Source: Lotus japonicus (Eukaryota > Streptophyta > Magnoliopsida > Fabales > Fabaceae). From it: a stretch of DNA of 64,000 nucleotides. Shown one piece after another: positions 55,417-64,000 of this stretch. The number at the start of each line of letters is the position of its first letter. The first letter of the stretch is position 1. Location: contig NC_080042.1 in assembly GCF_012489685.1 (NCBI RefSeq), positions 57,207,069 through 57,271,068 on the forward strand. Reading direction: 5' to 3'. Position numbers and translations under genes: made by a program. The notes beneath the pieces are model-generated. The model worked only from the letters and a program-made list of their open reading frames with translations. It had not been told where the DNA came from and searched no databases.

Positions 55417-56339
55417 AAGGGGGAAGAAGAAGAAGCTTGTGAGAAGCAAGGGAGAAGAAGAAGTCTCGTGAGAAGCAAGGCAAGGGAGGAGAGTTGATCA
55501 TCTTCTTCAACCATTCATCTTTCTTCTTCAATCTCTAGACAAAGGTGAGGGATTTTCCGGTCTTGGGTAGAGTCTAGGCTATCTGCTTCATGATTCTTGT
55601 CCTATGAGTGCAAAACTTTGTATGATTGATGATAGATGATCTCTCTAACATGTGAAACTTCTATATGATGAGTAAAGTCTCTTCTTGAGCATGTTTTAAG
55701 GTTAAAGCTTCTGTTTTTATCTTCTCAAATTGTGATCTATGAAAATTCTTAGACAAAACCTTGCTAAACTTGATGTATATGCTTGGATCTATGTTGGTAG
55801 TCAATAACATGTGTTAGAATGGGTTGAGTGATGATGAAAATGAATGAAAAGCTTGCTGGATTTTTCATGATTTGTAATTAAGCATGATAACAAGTTTTGG
55901 AAAACCCTATACCTAATGTGTGCTACGGCCGAACCCTAATTGCTTGGGTTTAGGCGACTTTTTCTTATCTTCTTGACTAATTGTTTAAGTTGTAGTAAGT
56001 TGCTGATTTTTACTACTTGATATGTGAAAAAGCATGATTATTTGTTGTATTAGAGATGCTTGGCCGAAACCCAAGTGCTCTCTAAGGTTTAGGCATTGAC
56101 TTGTCTACATGTTGAGAGTATGCTTAAATATTTTCTTTCTTTGTGTGGAATGGGACAAAACCCTAAACCTCTTGATGATTATACTATACATGATGACCTA
56201 TTATCTTACCCCAGGTTATGATATTAGTAATTAACCTAAAGATGTGAACTTCGCTTGCAAGTAGTGATTATATGGTTATAGTGATAGGTTATAGCTATGG
56301 ACCATGAGAGCGATGATGCCGTTAGACAAACGGTGACTT

Positions 56340-56490
56340 GCACGCGAGGGAGATTTGTGGATTGACTGTGTGGTCTCCACGTGATAACCATGATTTAGTC
56401 ATGGGATAAGGATTGACTGTGTGGTCTCCTTGAGATTTGTGGATTGACTGTGTGGTCTCCACGTGACTTGGGTCGACTGTGTGGTCCCCT
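56340..56490. repeat. Tandem block GATTGACTGTGTGGTCTCC in LTR D
   Basis: Four units of about 45-60 bases share TGGATTGACTGTGTGGTCTC and CACGTGA. The left LTR copy has fewer units (22140-22207 plus 46140-46175). LTR E has a related block at 63525-63680 (GGTTGACTGCGGTCACCGTG). Confidence 0.8.
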
Positions 56491-56693
56491 TGTGTTGTTC
56501 ATCTGCGGATGATCAAGATTGGATCCAAGGTGTTGAGGTGGTGGTGTGAAGGTGAGGACGTTAGCCTAACCAAACCTTAGGGTTGCTAACTATAGTTATA
56601 AGAATACGAGACTGATATTCCATTGTATGTTTACCATGAACTGTTTATTTGTAATTTTGCATTGGAACAGGCCCTTTATTATGTGTTATATGT

Positions 56694-57293
56694 TTGTTCT
56701 GGGGGGGGGGGGGGGCAGATGATGTGTCCAAGAGTGCGGTGCGTTCTTGGGAGTTGATTCTCAGTGAAGAATACATGGACGAGGCGTGGGTGTCCGACGC
56801 AGACCAGGTCCGCCGGATATACGTCGACAATGCTACTCTCCGGTGCGCTGACAAGAAAGGAGAGTGGATCGAGTCTCAGATGCTTACGGGAAGGGTAGAA
56901 CTACCATTCGCGCCCTTTCGTTTCCAGACGCCTAAAGTGGAGTCCGAGCAATCTTCTAACCAGGGGTCGGAGTTGGAGTCAGATCCATCTGAAGAGATGT
57001 CTGTGGCGAAGAGTGAACCCCCAGTGGAACCCGAGGACCTACCGAAGGCTGAGGTGGAGGAGGAGGAACTTCCACCACTACAAGGAGAGTCCTGGAACAT
57101 GGAGAACCCAGATGAAGACGAGTGGAAGGCCTAGAGTTTCTTTCGACTGGGAGTTGATCAGTACTATCAGGAGAAGGGTCAAATCTATCGAGGTTTGAGG
57201 AATCATCTGTTCAGGGAGTTCACCAATGAGTCACTGCCTGACGATGACTACACAACAGAAGAAGAAGAGGAAGACGAAGAGGCTAAGGAGTAG
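56694..57293 (+). pseudogene. LTR-embedded ORF, right LTR D copy
   Basis: Open from the G-run (56701-56715) to TAG at 57132. It reads DDVSKSAVRSWELILSEE, DEAWVSDADQVRRIYVDN, CADKKGEWIESQMLTGR, VELPFAPFRFQ and then SDPSEEMSVAKSE and DLPKAEVEEEELPP. The start ATG of the left copy is disturbed here by a small change in ATGATGTG against ATGACTGTG. After the TAG, which both copies share, the same frame continues through GVDQYYQEKGQIYRGLRNH to DDDYTTEEEEEDEEAKE and TAG at 57291. No known domain. CAG directly before the ATG resembles a splice acceptor. Confidence 0.55.
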
Positions 57294-57438
57294 GCTGGGT
57301 TGAGAGACATTCACTTTCTTTTGGGGTTGAGAGTACCGAGTTGGTCATTGAACTATTTCTTTTGCTTTTCGTTTTGAATAGTTAAATTTGATGTAATTTA
57401 CTTGGGTTTTTTCAGACGCATGTTTCATACTCTTTCAG

Positions 57439-58560
57439 TGTCTCTCCTCTTTCTATGAAGCACAAAGAGAATTAACAAACGTAAGACATAAGTGTCTCTC
57501 CCCTTTCTATGAACTAAGCATACAACAACTCATATCAATCTTCCAAGATGTTTATAATTCATTGAAGCTCTTATAATACCAATTGACCAAAAGAAGAATT
57601 AAACATGGAAAGGAACTCCAAACAAAGAAAATCCATAATTATAATTGTATAAAAGCATAATGAACAAGAGTGAATCAAATTACATCACAAAAACAAAAAC
57701 AACCTACATAGAAGGAAAGAGAGGAAAGGCGAAGTCCAAGGTAGATTGGAGACATGGCCTTTCGGAGGAGCTGTCACCTTCCTCCATGGAGCTCAAGCAC
57801 CCACCTCCAAGGGCTCAACCTTCCTCTCCGCCAAGCAGACCTTTCATCTCTAGAGAACTTCTCACAAACTCTAAGAAACAATGCATCAAGACTAAGTTCA
57901 TAAAATATGGGATATGAACTCAATTGAAAATTTTCTCTATTTATAATAAATTAAACTGAGGTCCAGCGCTCGTGCCCCAGCTTTCCCAGTGCCTATGCCC
58001 TAGTAAAAGGCAAGACAATCACGTGAGAGACAGATTTCCAGCGCACGTGCCCTGGACACCTAGGGCATATTCCATATGTACTTATGAGTTTTCCACGCGT
58101 GAATAGAAGGTCAGGCGCACGTGCCCTAGCTATCCAGCGCATATATGCCCTGGGGTGCTGGTGAAACTTCAACTTCCTTTTTCTTCAGTTTTGTTCCTTG
58201 ATCCTGCAGCATCTAACATAAAAACCATCAAGGCACAAATGTAACTCATGAAACCACCATTAATCATTAACAACTCATCAACTTCTCTCATAATTTGCAA
58301 ACATAACTCTCAAAGTAATTAACACTCTCATAAACTAAACAATTGTAACCTTAACTCTAACCAAGTATCCAATAAAAATAAAAACCTACTTAAAACTAAA
58401 AAAATCAACACTAAAATAAAATAGAAACTAATCTAAATATGCAAATGCATAAATGCAACAAAAAAGACTCAAAAATACTAAAAAAGCTACAAATGACTCA
58501 AAATAAGTTGAAACAAAGAAAATAAAAGACTCAAAAGACTAGTATACCCCAAGGTCATCA
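57439..58560 (-). mobile_element. Athila-like LTR fragment
   Basis: On the minus strand it starts TGATGACCTTGGGGTATAC at 58560, like the TGATGACC starts of the LTRs at 4834 and 9939. It has a GC-rich hairpin cluster (57960-58150, with CCAGCGCACGTGCCCTGG) and ends abruptly at LTR D. TTTATAATAAATTA near 57940 may hold the TATA box. A duplicated TGTCTCTCC(T/C)CTTTCTATGAA is at 57439 and 57492. No coding sequence. The 3' end is truncated. Confidence 0.6.
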
Positions 58561-60977
58561 CTATTATTTAGTGTTACTCTGTATAAATTGTGTTACTCTG
58601 GATTTTCTATTTAGGTTTATTTTGAGAGTCTAGAGGAGATGAAGATTAAGAAATCTGAGTTTTTTTTTTTTTTTCTGGTTTGCTGGTTCTGATCCTGATA
58701 CTAGTTTCTGGTGTTTTGTTTTTCTTGTAATTGGTTCTGGTCCCTTGTTAGGGTCATTTTTTGTTTTGGCTTAGATGAAGTTTTTTGCTTCCCTTTGATG
58801 AATCTAGCTTGTCAATGATGAATCTGGTTGAATTTTTTATAGGAGGTTGTGTGTTTGTTAATTCGTGTAATTATTGTAATCATGTTTTCACTTTGATGAT
58901 AATCTATTAATCTTTAATCAAGAAGCTAAACTTTTCTGTTCTTGTTCACTTTTCTAGGAAGGGTGATGAAGATGATGAAGAGAGGGATATTTTTCTGGTT
59001 TTAATTTTTTTAATATTTTAATTAACTATTTTGGCAGAATTACATATTTACCCTCAGAAACGAATAATGTTACCTACACACCTCTCTTAGAGGTGTGTAG
59101 AGGTGGAAGGAAGAGAGAGATAGGAAGAAAAGAAAAAGTAAGAGAGAGAAAGTATGAGATGTGATAGATGATAAGAGGAGAGAGATAGAAATAAAAATAG
59201 GTGGAAATGAAGTGTTTAAAAAGGGAGGTGTGTATATATCATTACTCCTCAGAAACATTAGTTTTTTGATGGAAAAATGGCGAGGGACCAAAAGTCTTGA
59301 CGGAGCCTAACGTGGAGGTAGCGAATAAGCATTAGATAATTGGATTTTTGCTTTTAAAAAAAGTGATGTGGAGTGAGTGGTGTGCGGAAATAATCACTTC
59401 ACAACCACTTCACATTATAAAAAGGAAAATGTTTTGTTCACATTTCATTTTAAATGAGAAAACTTGGTCTATGATTGTCTAGATGAAGAGGCGGTGAAGG
59501 GCTAATGAGTAATATTCAATCATATTCGTGCTCTTGAAACAAATTTGTGTATGGTTCATGGATCTATTGGCTATAGGATGAAGGTCTAGGTTTGTTGATT
59601 CTCTTTGTGCATTCATGTATCTATTAGCTATATGATGATTCTTAAAATTTGCATGACAATTAAGAAGTTGGTATGAATCTAGTTTATGAGAGGAACCATC
59701 CTTGGAGCAGTCATTTTTTGTTTTTTAATATGAGAAATAATTGTATTTAAAATTAGCATAAGAGGTGCTAAAGCCAAAAAATAATAAAAGAGAGTTAAGC
59801 AAGTTGCAAGTTAAGCCACAAGGGGTGCATTAGTGATCTTAAGAAAGGATTTTCTTTGACTAGGTTTAGGTTCTAAGTGACAATAAGATAAACTCACCTT
59901 AGGTACGAATATCTTGAGTAGGAAAGAAGATCCAAACTGAGTGACTACTCGGGATACTCACCACTATGATATAATTACCTAGGTAGGAACTATTTGGGTT
60001 TCTTGAGTGACAATTTGTGATTCTATCAATTAACTAGGACATGAACTTCTTGAGTAAGGAACATAGTTTGAGAATGTCTTATCGAGTAGGTTTGTCTTAT
60101 AATGCTAGCTCCTTTTGAGACCACTGGGACTTAAGACATTAAAGCTACAATTTCAATGAGTATATTGTTTGATTAAGACATTAGTAAGTAATAACTCTTA
60201 TCAGCATCTTAAATATTTATTTCACCTTATAAGAGAATATTGGTTGATAAAAAGTTGTAAATCAATTGAACTCATTTTTCAAAGACGTTTTCTTCTTTGT
60301 TAATCTCCGTGAAACATCTTTTATCGTTTCATTATTGTTTTTCTTTATTTAAACATAAATATCACTTTTGAAAAATTCAAAAAACGTCCCGCTAGTGATA
60401 TTACTACGTAGCACATAATCCCTATGGATCCATATTTATCATTACTTCGAAAAACATTTTACACTTTCAGATGAACTATCAGTAGACATTGTACGTACGT
60501 AGACAACTAATCCTAACTCGAAATAACTAATGTTATGATTAATTTGGTAGTTCGAATGACTTTGCATACGGAGGAATATGGGTTGCAACTACTGTGGACA
60601 CTTGGATAGAGTTAGGCCAGCCGGGTTGGTATAGTTGTGGTCAACGTTCTCCATGATAATAAAACTCTCGATATTTTTGGAATAACTTGAAGGAAAACGC
60701 TTAGCACAATTGAATTGGAACAATAGCAATAGACTGAGTCATGAATTAGATTTACTGTCCTCGAGAGTTTTATCCGAGTGTTATCCCAAACACTCCTTAA
60801 GGATTAAACTGTTTCTTTCATTAAAAATCAAGATATGAGAATTGGGGAGAAACACAACAAATTATTCACTCGAGAAACAATTTTTTGTCTCAATAAGGTT
60901 AGTATTGACCATGGTCAATCCTGACACTGTAATAGTATCGTCGTCTTATATGATCGACGCTAATAATTACAATTTAA
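58561..60977. other. Anonymous AT-rich DNA without a recognisable gene
   Basis: Open frames are short. A T-run sits at 58656-58675. The only clear element is the MITE at 59062-59247. AATCCCTATGGATCCATAT near 60416 resembles the end of an Athila/Tat-type LTR but has no partner. A short open stretch near 60550-60657 (GGIWVATTVDTWIELGQPGW) matches nothing I can name. Confidence 0.5.
59062..59247. mobile_element. Mutator-type MITE, 186 bases
   Basis: Imperfect 23-base terminal inverted repeats (GAATAATGTTACCTACACAC and onward at the left; 19 of 23 positions match) are flanked by the 9-base duplication CTCAGAAAC (59053-59061 and 59248-59256). A 9-base duplication points to Mutator. The inside is purine-rich. 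A second inner palindrome, ACACACCTCTCTTAGAGGTG, lies just inside the left end. Confidence 0.75.
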
Positions 60978-61306
60978 TGTCAACCATCTGGACTGGGCGA
61001 GACCCTGGGGTCCCTCGCCCAGGAGCGTCGGCCTCGGCCGAGGAGCGCCCCTAAGACTTGGGCCTCCCTCTCCGAGGCCCAACTGGCCCATTAAGGAACA
61101 TTAGAGGTGCCAAGCCTAACTCCACACCTATAAATAGGGGACGGTAACCAATTGTAAGAGACTCTTGGCTCATTTGTGAAATAACAAGATTGAAATTCAG
61201 TTATTCTTTCTCTCACTAGCTGTTAGAACCTCTCTCTCTAAGCATTCACATCACTTTCCTCACACTTTGGGTACTGCACCCCTGTTGTATGTTCTTGGAT
61301 AGAACA
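60978..61306 (+). repeat. 5' LTR of a second Tat-like element
   Basis: The right edge, GATAGAACA, is fixed by the primer site two bases on. The TATA box CCTATAAATAGGGG is at about 61126. It contains a GC-rich palindromic stretch (CTGGGCGAGACC...GGTCCCTCGCCCAG, CGGCCTCGGCCG). The left edge at TGTCAACC is a guess, since no second LTR is present. Confidence 0.6.
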
Positions 61307-61308
61307 TT

Positions 61309-61328
61309 TGGCGCCGTCTGTGGGGAAC
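61309..61328 (+). other. Primer-binding site of the second Tat-like element
   Basis: TGGCGCCGTCTGTGGGGAAC is a standard primer site of Tat/Retand elements. Confidence 0.9.
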
Positions 61329-61452
61329 GGTAGATTTCGACTCCTGGACTATGTGGATCGTGATTCAGTTGAGTGAAGCTCGATTTTCTGTGCGATTTTC
61401 TTCTGTTTTCAGGATTTTCCATTCGCGTTCTTTGGTTCACTAGCAAAGCTCA

Positions 61453-61592
61453 ATGGAGGAGCATCGTCGGTCACATGGAGGAGGTTTGGAGCGTGTAAGC
61501 AATCCGCGGCAATACCGCACGAGCATGAGGCAGCACGGGGGGAGGGCAGGGTCTTTGGCTTCCTTGTCAAGAGTTTCAAGAGGCACGCATGG
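61453..61592 (+). pseudogene. Start of Tat-like gag, cut off by LTR E
   Basis: ATG at 61453 opens 46 codons (MEEHRRSHGGGLERVSNPRQ...) ending at the TG of the next LTR. Its position 125 bases after the primer site and its charged, Ser/Arg-rich start fit gag. The rest lies beyond LTR E, outside the window, if it exists. Confidence 0.5.
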
Positions 61593-63524
61593 TGTAAGGC
61601 CCTAAGTTCAATTTGGAACAATTTTATGAAAGTTTGAATAAAATTGAAGTTTTAGCTAATGCTTGATAACTGGCAGATTAGAACTGTCAACTTGTGTAAA
61701 TTTTTAGAGGGTCTTAACGACTTCATTTGGGAAAACTTCCTTCATGAGAGTTGTAGCCCTTCAAGTCTAGAAAATTCTCCAAGTGTTTTCGAGTCAATCC
61801 GATATCTGTAGCTTCAGATATCCCCGTTTTAGTGAGCAAAGGTCCAGCTGCCCAGACCTTACGAGCTCTAACTTAAAACTTTGGGCTTAAGCCTTGGTTA
61901 ATGCGTTATTTGGGTTGGTTAGTGAACTTATGAGATCATGATCAGGAGATTAAGAAGAGGCTAAATGGGCCAAGTGACTTGGATGAGAAGGAAGGAGCTA
62001 GGGCTATGAAAATCCTAGCCCATTAGTGGTGATGCCGCAGCCTTGCAAAGGGAAAAGGGAGGAAGATTCTGACTTTTTTTCTGAAGTAAAGAGTGATTAG
62101 TACCAATTAAACCCTGTCCCCTCTGACTTAAATCAGCATTAAACCCAAAAACCACAACCCTAGCCCACTATTTTCCCTTGACCGCCAGTTTTGTAAGTAA
62201 AAGGGGAGAGAAAAATCAATTTCTCTTTCTTTCTTTCATACTTCAGAAAAACAGAAGCTAATCACGTAAACACACCCTCATCTCCTTCATCTTGCTCCAA
62301 GAACCACCACCATCCAAGCCACCGCCGGCCACCATCACCACCCATAACACCTTGCGCGTGAAGGAGGAGCTGCGAGAGGAAAGGGAACCGCGAAGAGGGG
62401 GAGAAGAAGGACGTGGACAGCAAGCCTTTTGATCTTGAATCTTCATCTTTTCTTTCTTTTCAGGCCATTAACCCAAGGTAAGGGCTGGTTCTAGGAATGG
62501 GTAGGTTCTTTAGGGAATATGCCATGAATTGCCATGAGAAACAACTTGAGTTTTGGACTGTTTTTGCATGATTTCCTGTACATGCTTGCTTGCTGGAATT
62601 TTTCTCTTGAATAGCCATGAATATGATCCTCAAACGTTGTTTATGATCTGAATCTATGATTTTATGTGAGTTGCCATGGTATTTGTTAAGTTTTGTGCTA
62701 TTTTGCACTTGTTATAGCATGATCCTTGCTAAATGTTTGGTTCTGAAATTTTGAGTGGATATTTGGGTTGTTGGGGCTGTACCAAGATTGCCATGATCAA
62801 AGGGGAAGGAAGGAAAATTATTTTTGAAAACCATAGAGCCATGGGAGTTTCGCTGCCAGTTTCCTGTACTGGACAGCGGACTTCAGAGCCCCTTTTTACG
62901 TGTTTATGGTTATCAAATGAAAAAGTGATTAAAATGAAAGTTGTAGATTTTCGAAATATCTTTCCAGACATATAAAAATCATAATTTTTGGTTTAGTAAT
63001 GTGATCTGGGGGTCGTGTTTAGTAACTGTCACACCTGCTGTTTTTCCTGTTCCGGACAGTTAGCTTTAAGGCCTAATATCACCTAATTCTGGGACTCAAA
63101 TGAACAACTGTGTAACTAGAGAGTTGTAGATATTTAAAATAGCTTTCTAGAAAGGTATCATACGTGATTTTTGGTTGAAAGATGCATTCTGTGGCTCTAT
63201 TTTTGTGAAAGTTGCTTCTGCTGTCAATATGTTGAAGTTGCGATGATATATTATGCATGAGTGAATGTTCTTGCGTTCCTTTACGTGGATTATATTTATT
63301 TTCTCAGTTAATGGTTCAAGGGTCGCTCACCTAGCCGTAATTCCCTTGTAACCTGTGAATGTTGTGTTGTGAAGGTTGTTGTATAAAGAGTATGATAAGA
63401 CTCTAGGATTGACTTTAGAGACTTAACAAAGAGAAAAGTGTAATAAACTCGCTTGCAAGTAAATGTGAATAATTTGGACATAGGTCAGGTAGACTATGAT
63501 CCATGAGAACGATGGTACCTTGCA

Positions 63525-63680
63525 CGCGAGGGAGTTATTTGGGTTGACTGCGGTCTCCCGTGAACCTTGTGGGCCGGTGTGGCTTCACGTGATTTGGTTG
63601 ACTGCGGTCACCGTGAACTTTTGTGGATCATTGCGGCTCCACGTGATTTGGTTGACTGCGGTCACCATGATAACCGTGCC
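63525..63680. repeat. Tandem block GGTTGACTGCGGTCACCGTG in LTR E
   Basis: Three units of about 55-62 bases share CACGTGATTTGGTTGACTGC and GGTCACC. Related to the block in LTR D. Confidence 0.85.
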
Positions 63681-63885
63681 TCTGCGGAAGCACGAAGATG
63701 GCCATGGAAGTTTTGGTGGGTTGTGTGAAGTGAGATTCCGTTAGTAACTGACTCTTTCCCATAAAAGACATATAATGTACTTATATTATGTTGTTGTTGA
63801 TTTTGTCATTATCATTCTTTTTGTTGGACCTGACCCTGCTTGTTTGCTATGTGTTTATTTGGGGGGGTAGATAGTCGTGAAGAAA

Positions 63886-64000
63886 ATGGCGACGACTCAT
63901 TCTTGGGAGTTGATGCTACGTGACGAGCCACTACAGATGACGACTACACTTCTGATGACGACTACACTTCTGATGAAGAGGAAGAAGATAAAGAGGAAGG
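63886..64000 (+). pseudogene. LTR-embedded ORF of LTR E, middle deleted, incomplete
   Basis: Begins MATTHSWELMLRDEP, matching the SWELILSEE start of the LTR D ORF, shortly after GGGGGGGTAG (acceptor-like). It then passes directly, in another frame, into DDDYTSDDDYTSDEEEEDKE, matching the DDDYTTEEEEEDEEAKE end of the D ORF. About 150 codons are missing between. The window ends before the stop. Confidence 0.5.

Larger units (their letters stand above)
49399..57438 (+). repeat. LTR 'D', right copy, with a nested MULE
   Basis: Starts TGTAAGACCCGGTTTTAGGG after the polypurine tract AAGGAGGGTGGTAT. It runs to 49758, is interrupted by the MULE, resumes at 54815 and breaks off at CATACTCTTTCAG near 57438. 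Without the MULE it is about 2.98 kb, and the missing end is about 200 bases judged by the left copy. It has a GA-rich block (55370-55415), a tandem block (56340-56490) and the LTR-embedded ORF. Confidence 0.88.
61593..64000 (+). mobile_element. Long gypsy LTR 'E', runs off the window
   Basis: Starts TGTAAGGCCCTAAGTTCAAT. Near 63490-63540 it has the block CTATGATCCATGAGAACGATGG and TTGCACGCGAGGGAG shared with LTR D (56300-56350), then a tandem block and the start of the LTR-embedded ORF. It interrupts the gag of a Tat-like element. Most of 61593-63480 is otherwise without recognisable features. Whether it is a solo LTR or part of a full element cannot be seen. Confidence 0.75.

Noticed and set aside
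55287..55531. Ser/Leu-rich minus-strand frames
   Set aside because: Created by the GA repeat in LTR D.
60545..60657. Short open stretch GGIWVATTVDTWIELGQPGW
   Set aside because: Too short, no family recognised, flanked by stops; mentioned only in the region description.
61409..61621. Minus-strand frame near the second Tat-like element
   Set aside because: Opposite strand of the gag start and crosses the LTR E junction.

Overview
This window is plant nuclear DNA made almost entirely of nested transposable elements. Diagnostic features are Ty3/gypsy Tat- and Athila-type primer-binding sites, a SIRE/Maximus-like Ty1/copia element, a plant L1-like LINE with a C-terminal RNase H, a MuDR-type Mutator element with 9-bp target duplications, and a retrocopy of the plant cytosolic ribosomal protein uL14 (RPL23). 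A eudicot is likely and a legume is my guess, because of the very long minisatellite-bearing chromovirus LTRs and the copia type. I see no intact ordinary host gene.

Layout. (1) 1-13061: a decayed Tat-lineage gypsy element on the minus strand. Its 5' LTR is at 12832-13061, followed leftward by gag, protease, RT-RNase H and integrase, with a plus-strand (antisense) coiled-coil ORF near the left edge; its 3' LTR lies outside the window. It carries an Athila-like deletion derivative (4834-7808, duplication ATTGC), an Athila-like solo LTR (9939-11255, duplication CCCTC) and a TTGCGG-rich inverted-repeat element (2601-3430). (2) 13062-14555: non-coding sequence, a Stowaway-like MITE and an RPL23 retropseudogene. 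(3) 14585-21146: a LINE on the minus strand, split by a solo gypsy LTR (18494-21105). (4) 21147-57438: a chromovirus-type element with long LTRs ('D'). Into its left LTR went a copia element (22208-46139, duplication CACGT). That element took in a gag-only gypsy element with 4.5-kb LTRs ('A', 25413-42036), and one of its LTRs holds a 4.0-kb solo LTR ('B', 25556-29563, duplication ATTAA). D's right LTR holds a 5.05-kb MULE (49759-54805, duplication AATTATTTT). (5) 57439-64000: an Athila-like LTR fragment, anonymous DNA with a 186-bp MITE, the 5' end of a second Tat-like element, and the start of another long LTR ('E').

The insertion order can be read directly: D was present before copia F, F before gypsy A, and A before solo LTR B. 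The MULE is an independent later insertion into D.

Three items go beyond routine transposon annotation. First, the long LTRs D, B and E carry a related acidic-tailed ORF that begins next to an AG splice-acceptor-like site, downstream of a minisatellite that differs between families. Second, the MULE has the two convergent genes of maize MuDR, but its second gene encodes a GRF zinc-finger protein with a C-terminal membrane segment. Third, the copia element carries an antisense coiled-coil ORF of 130 residues with its own TATA box. Most other coding sequence is broken by stops, frameshifts or deletions. All family assignments come from reading motifs by eye; no searches were run.
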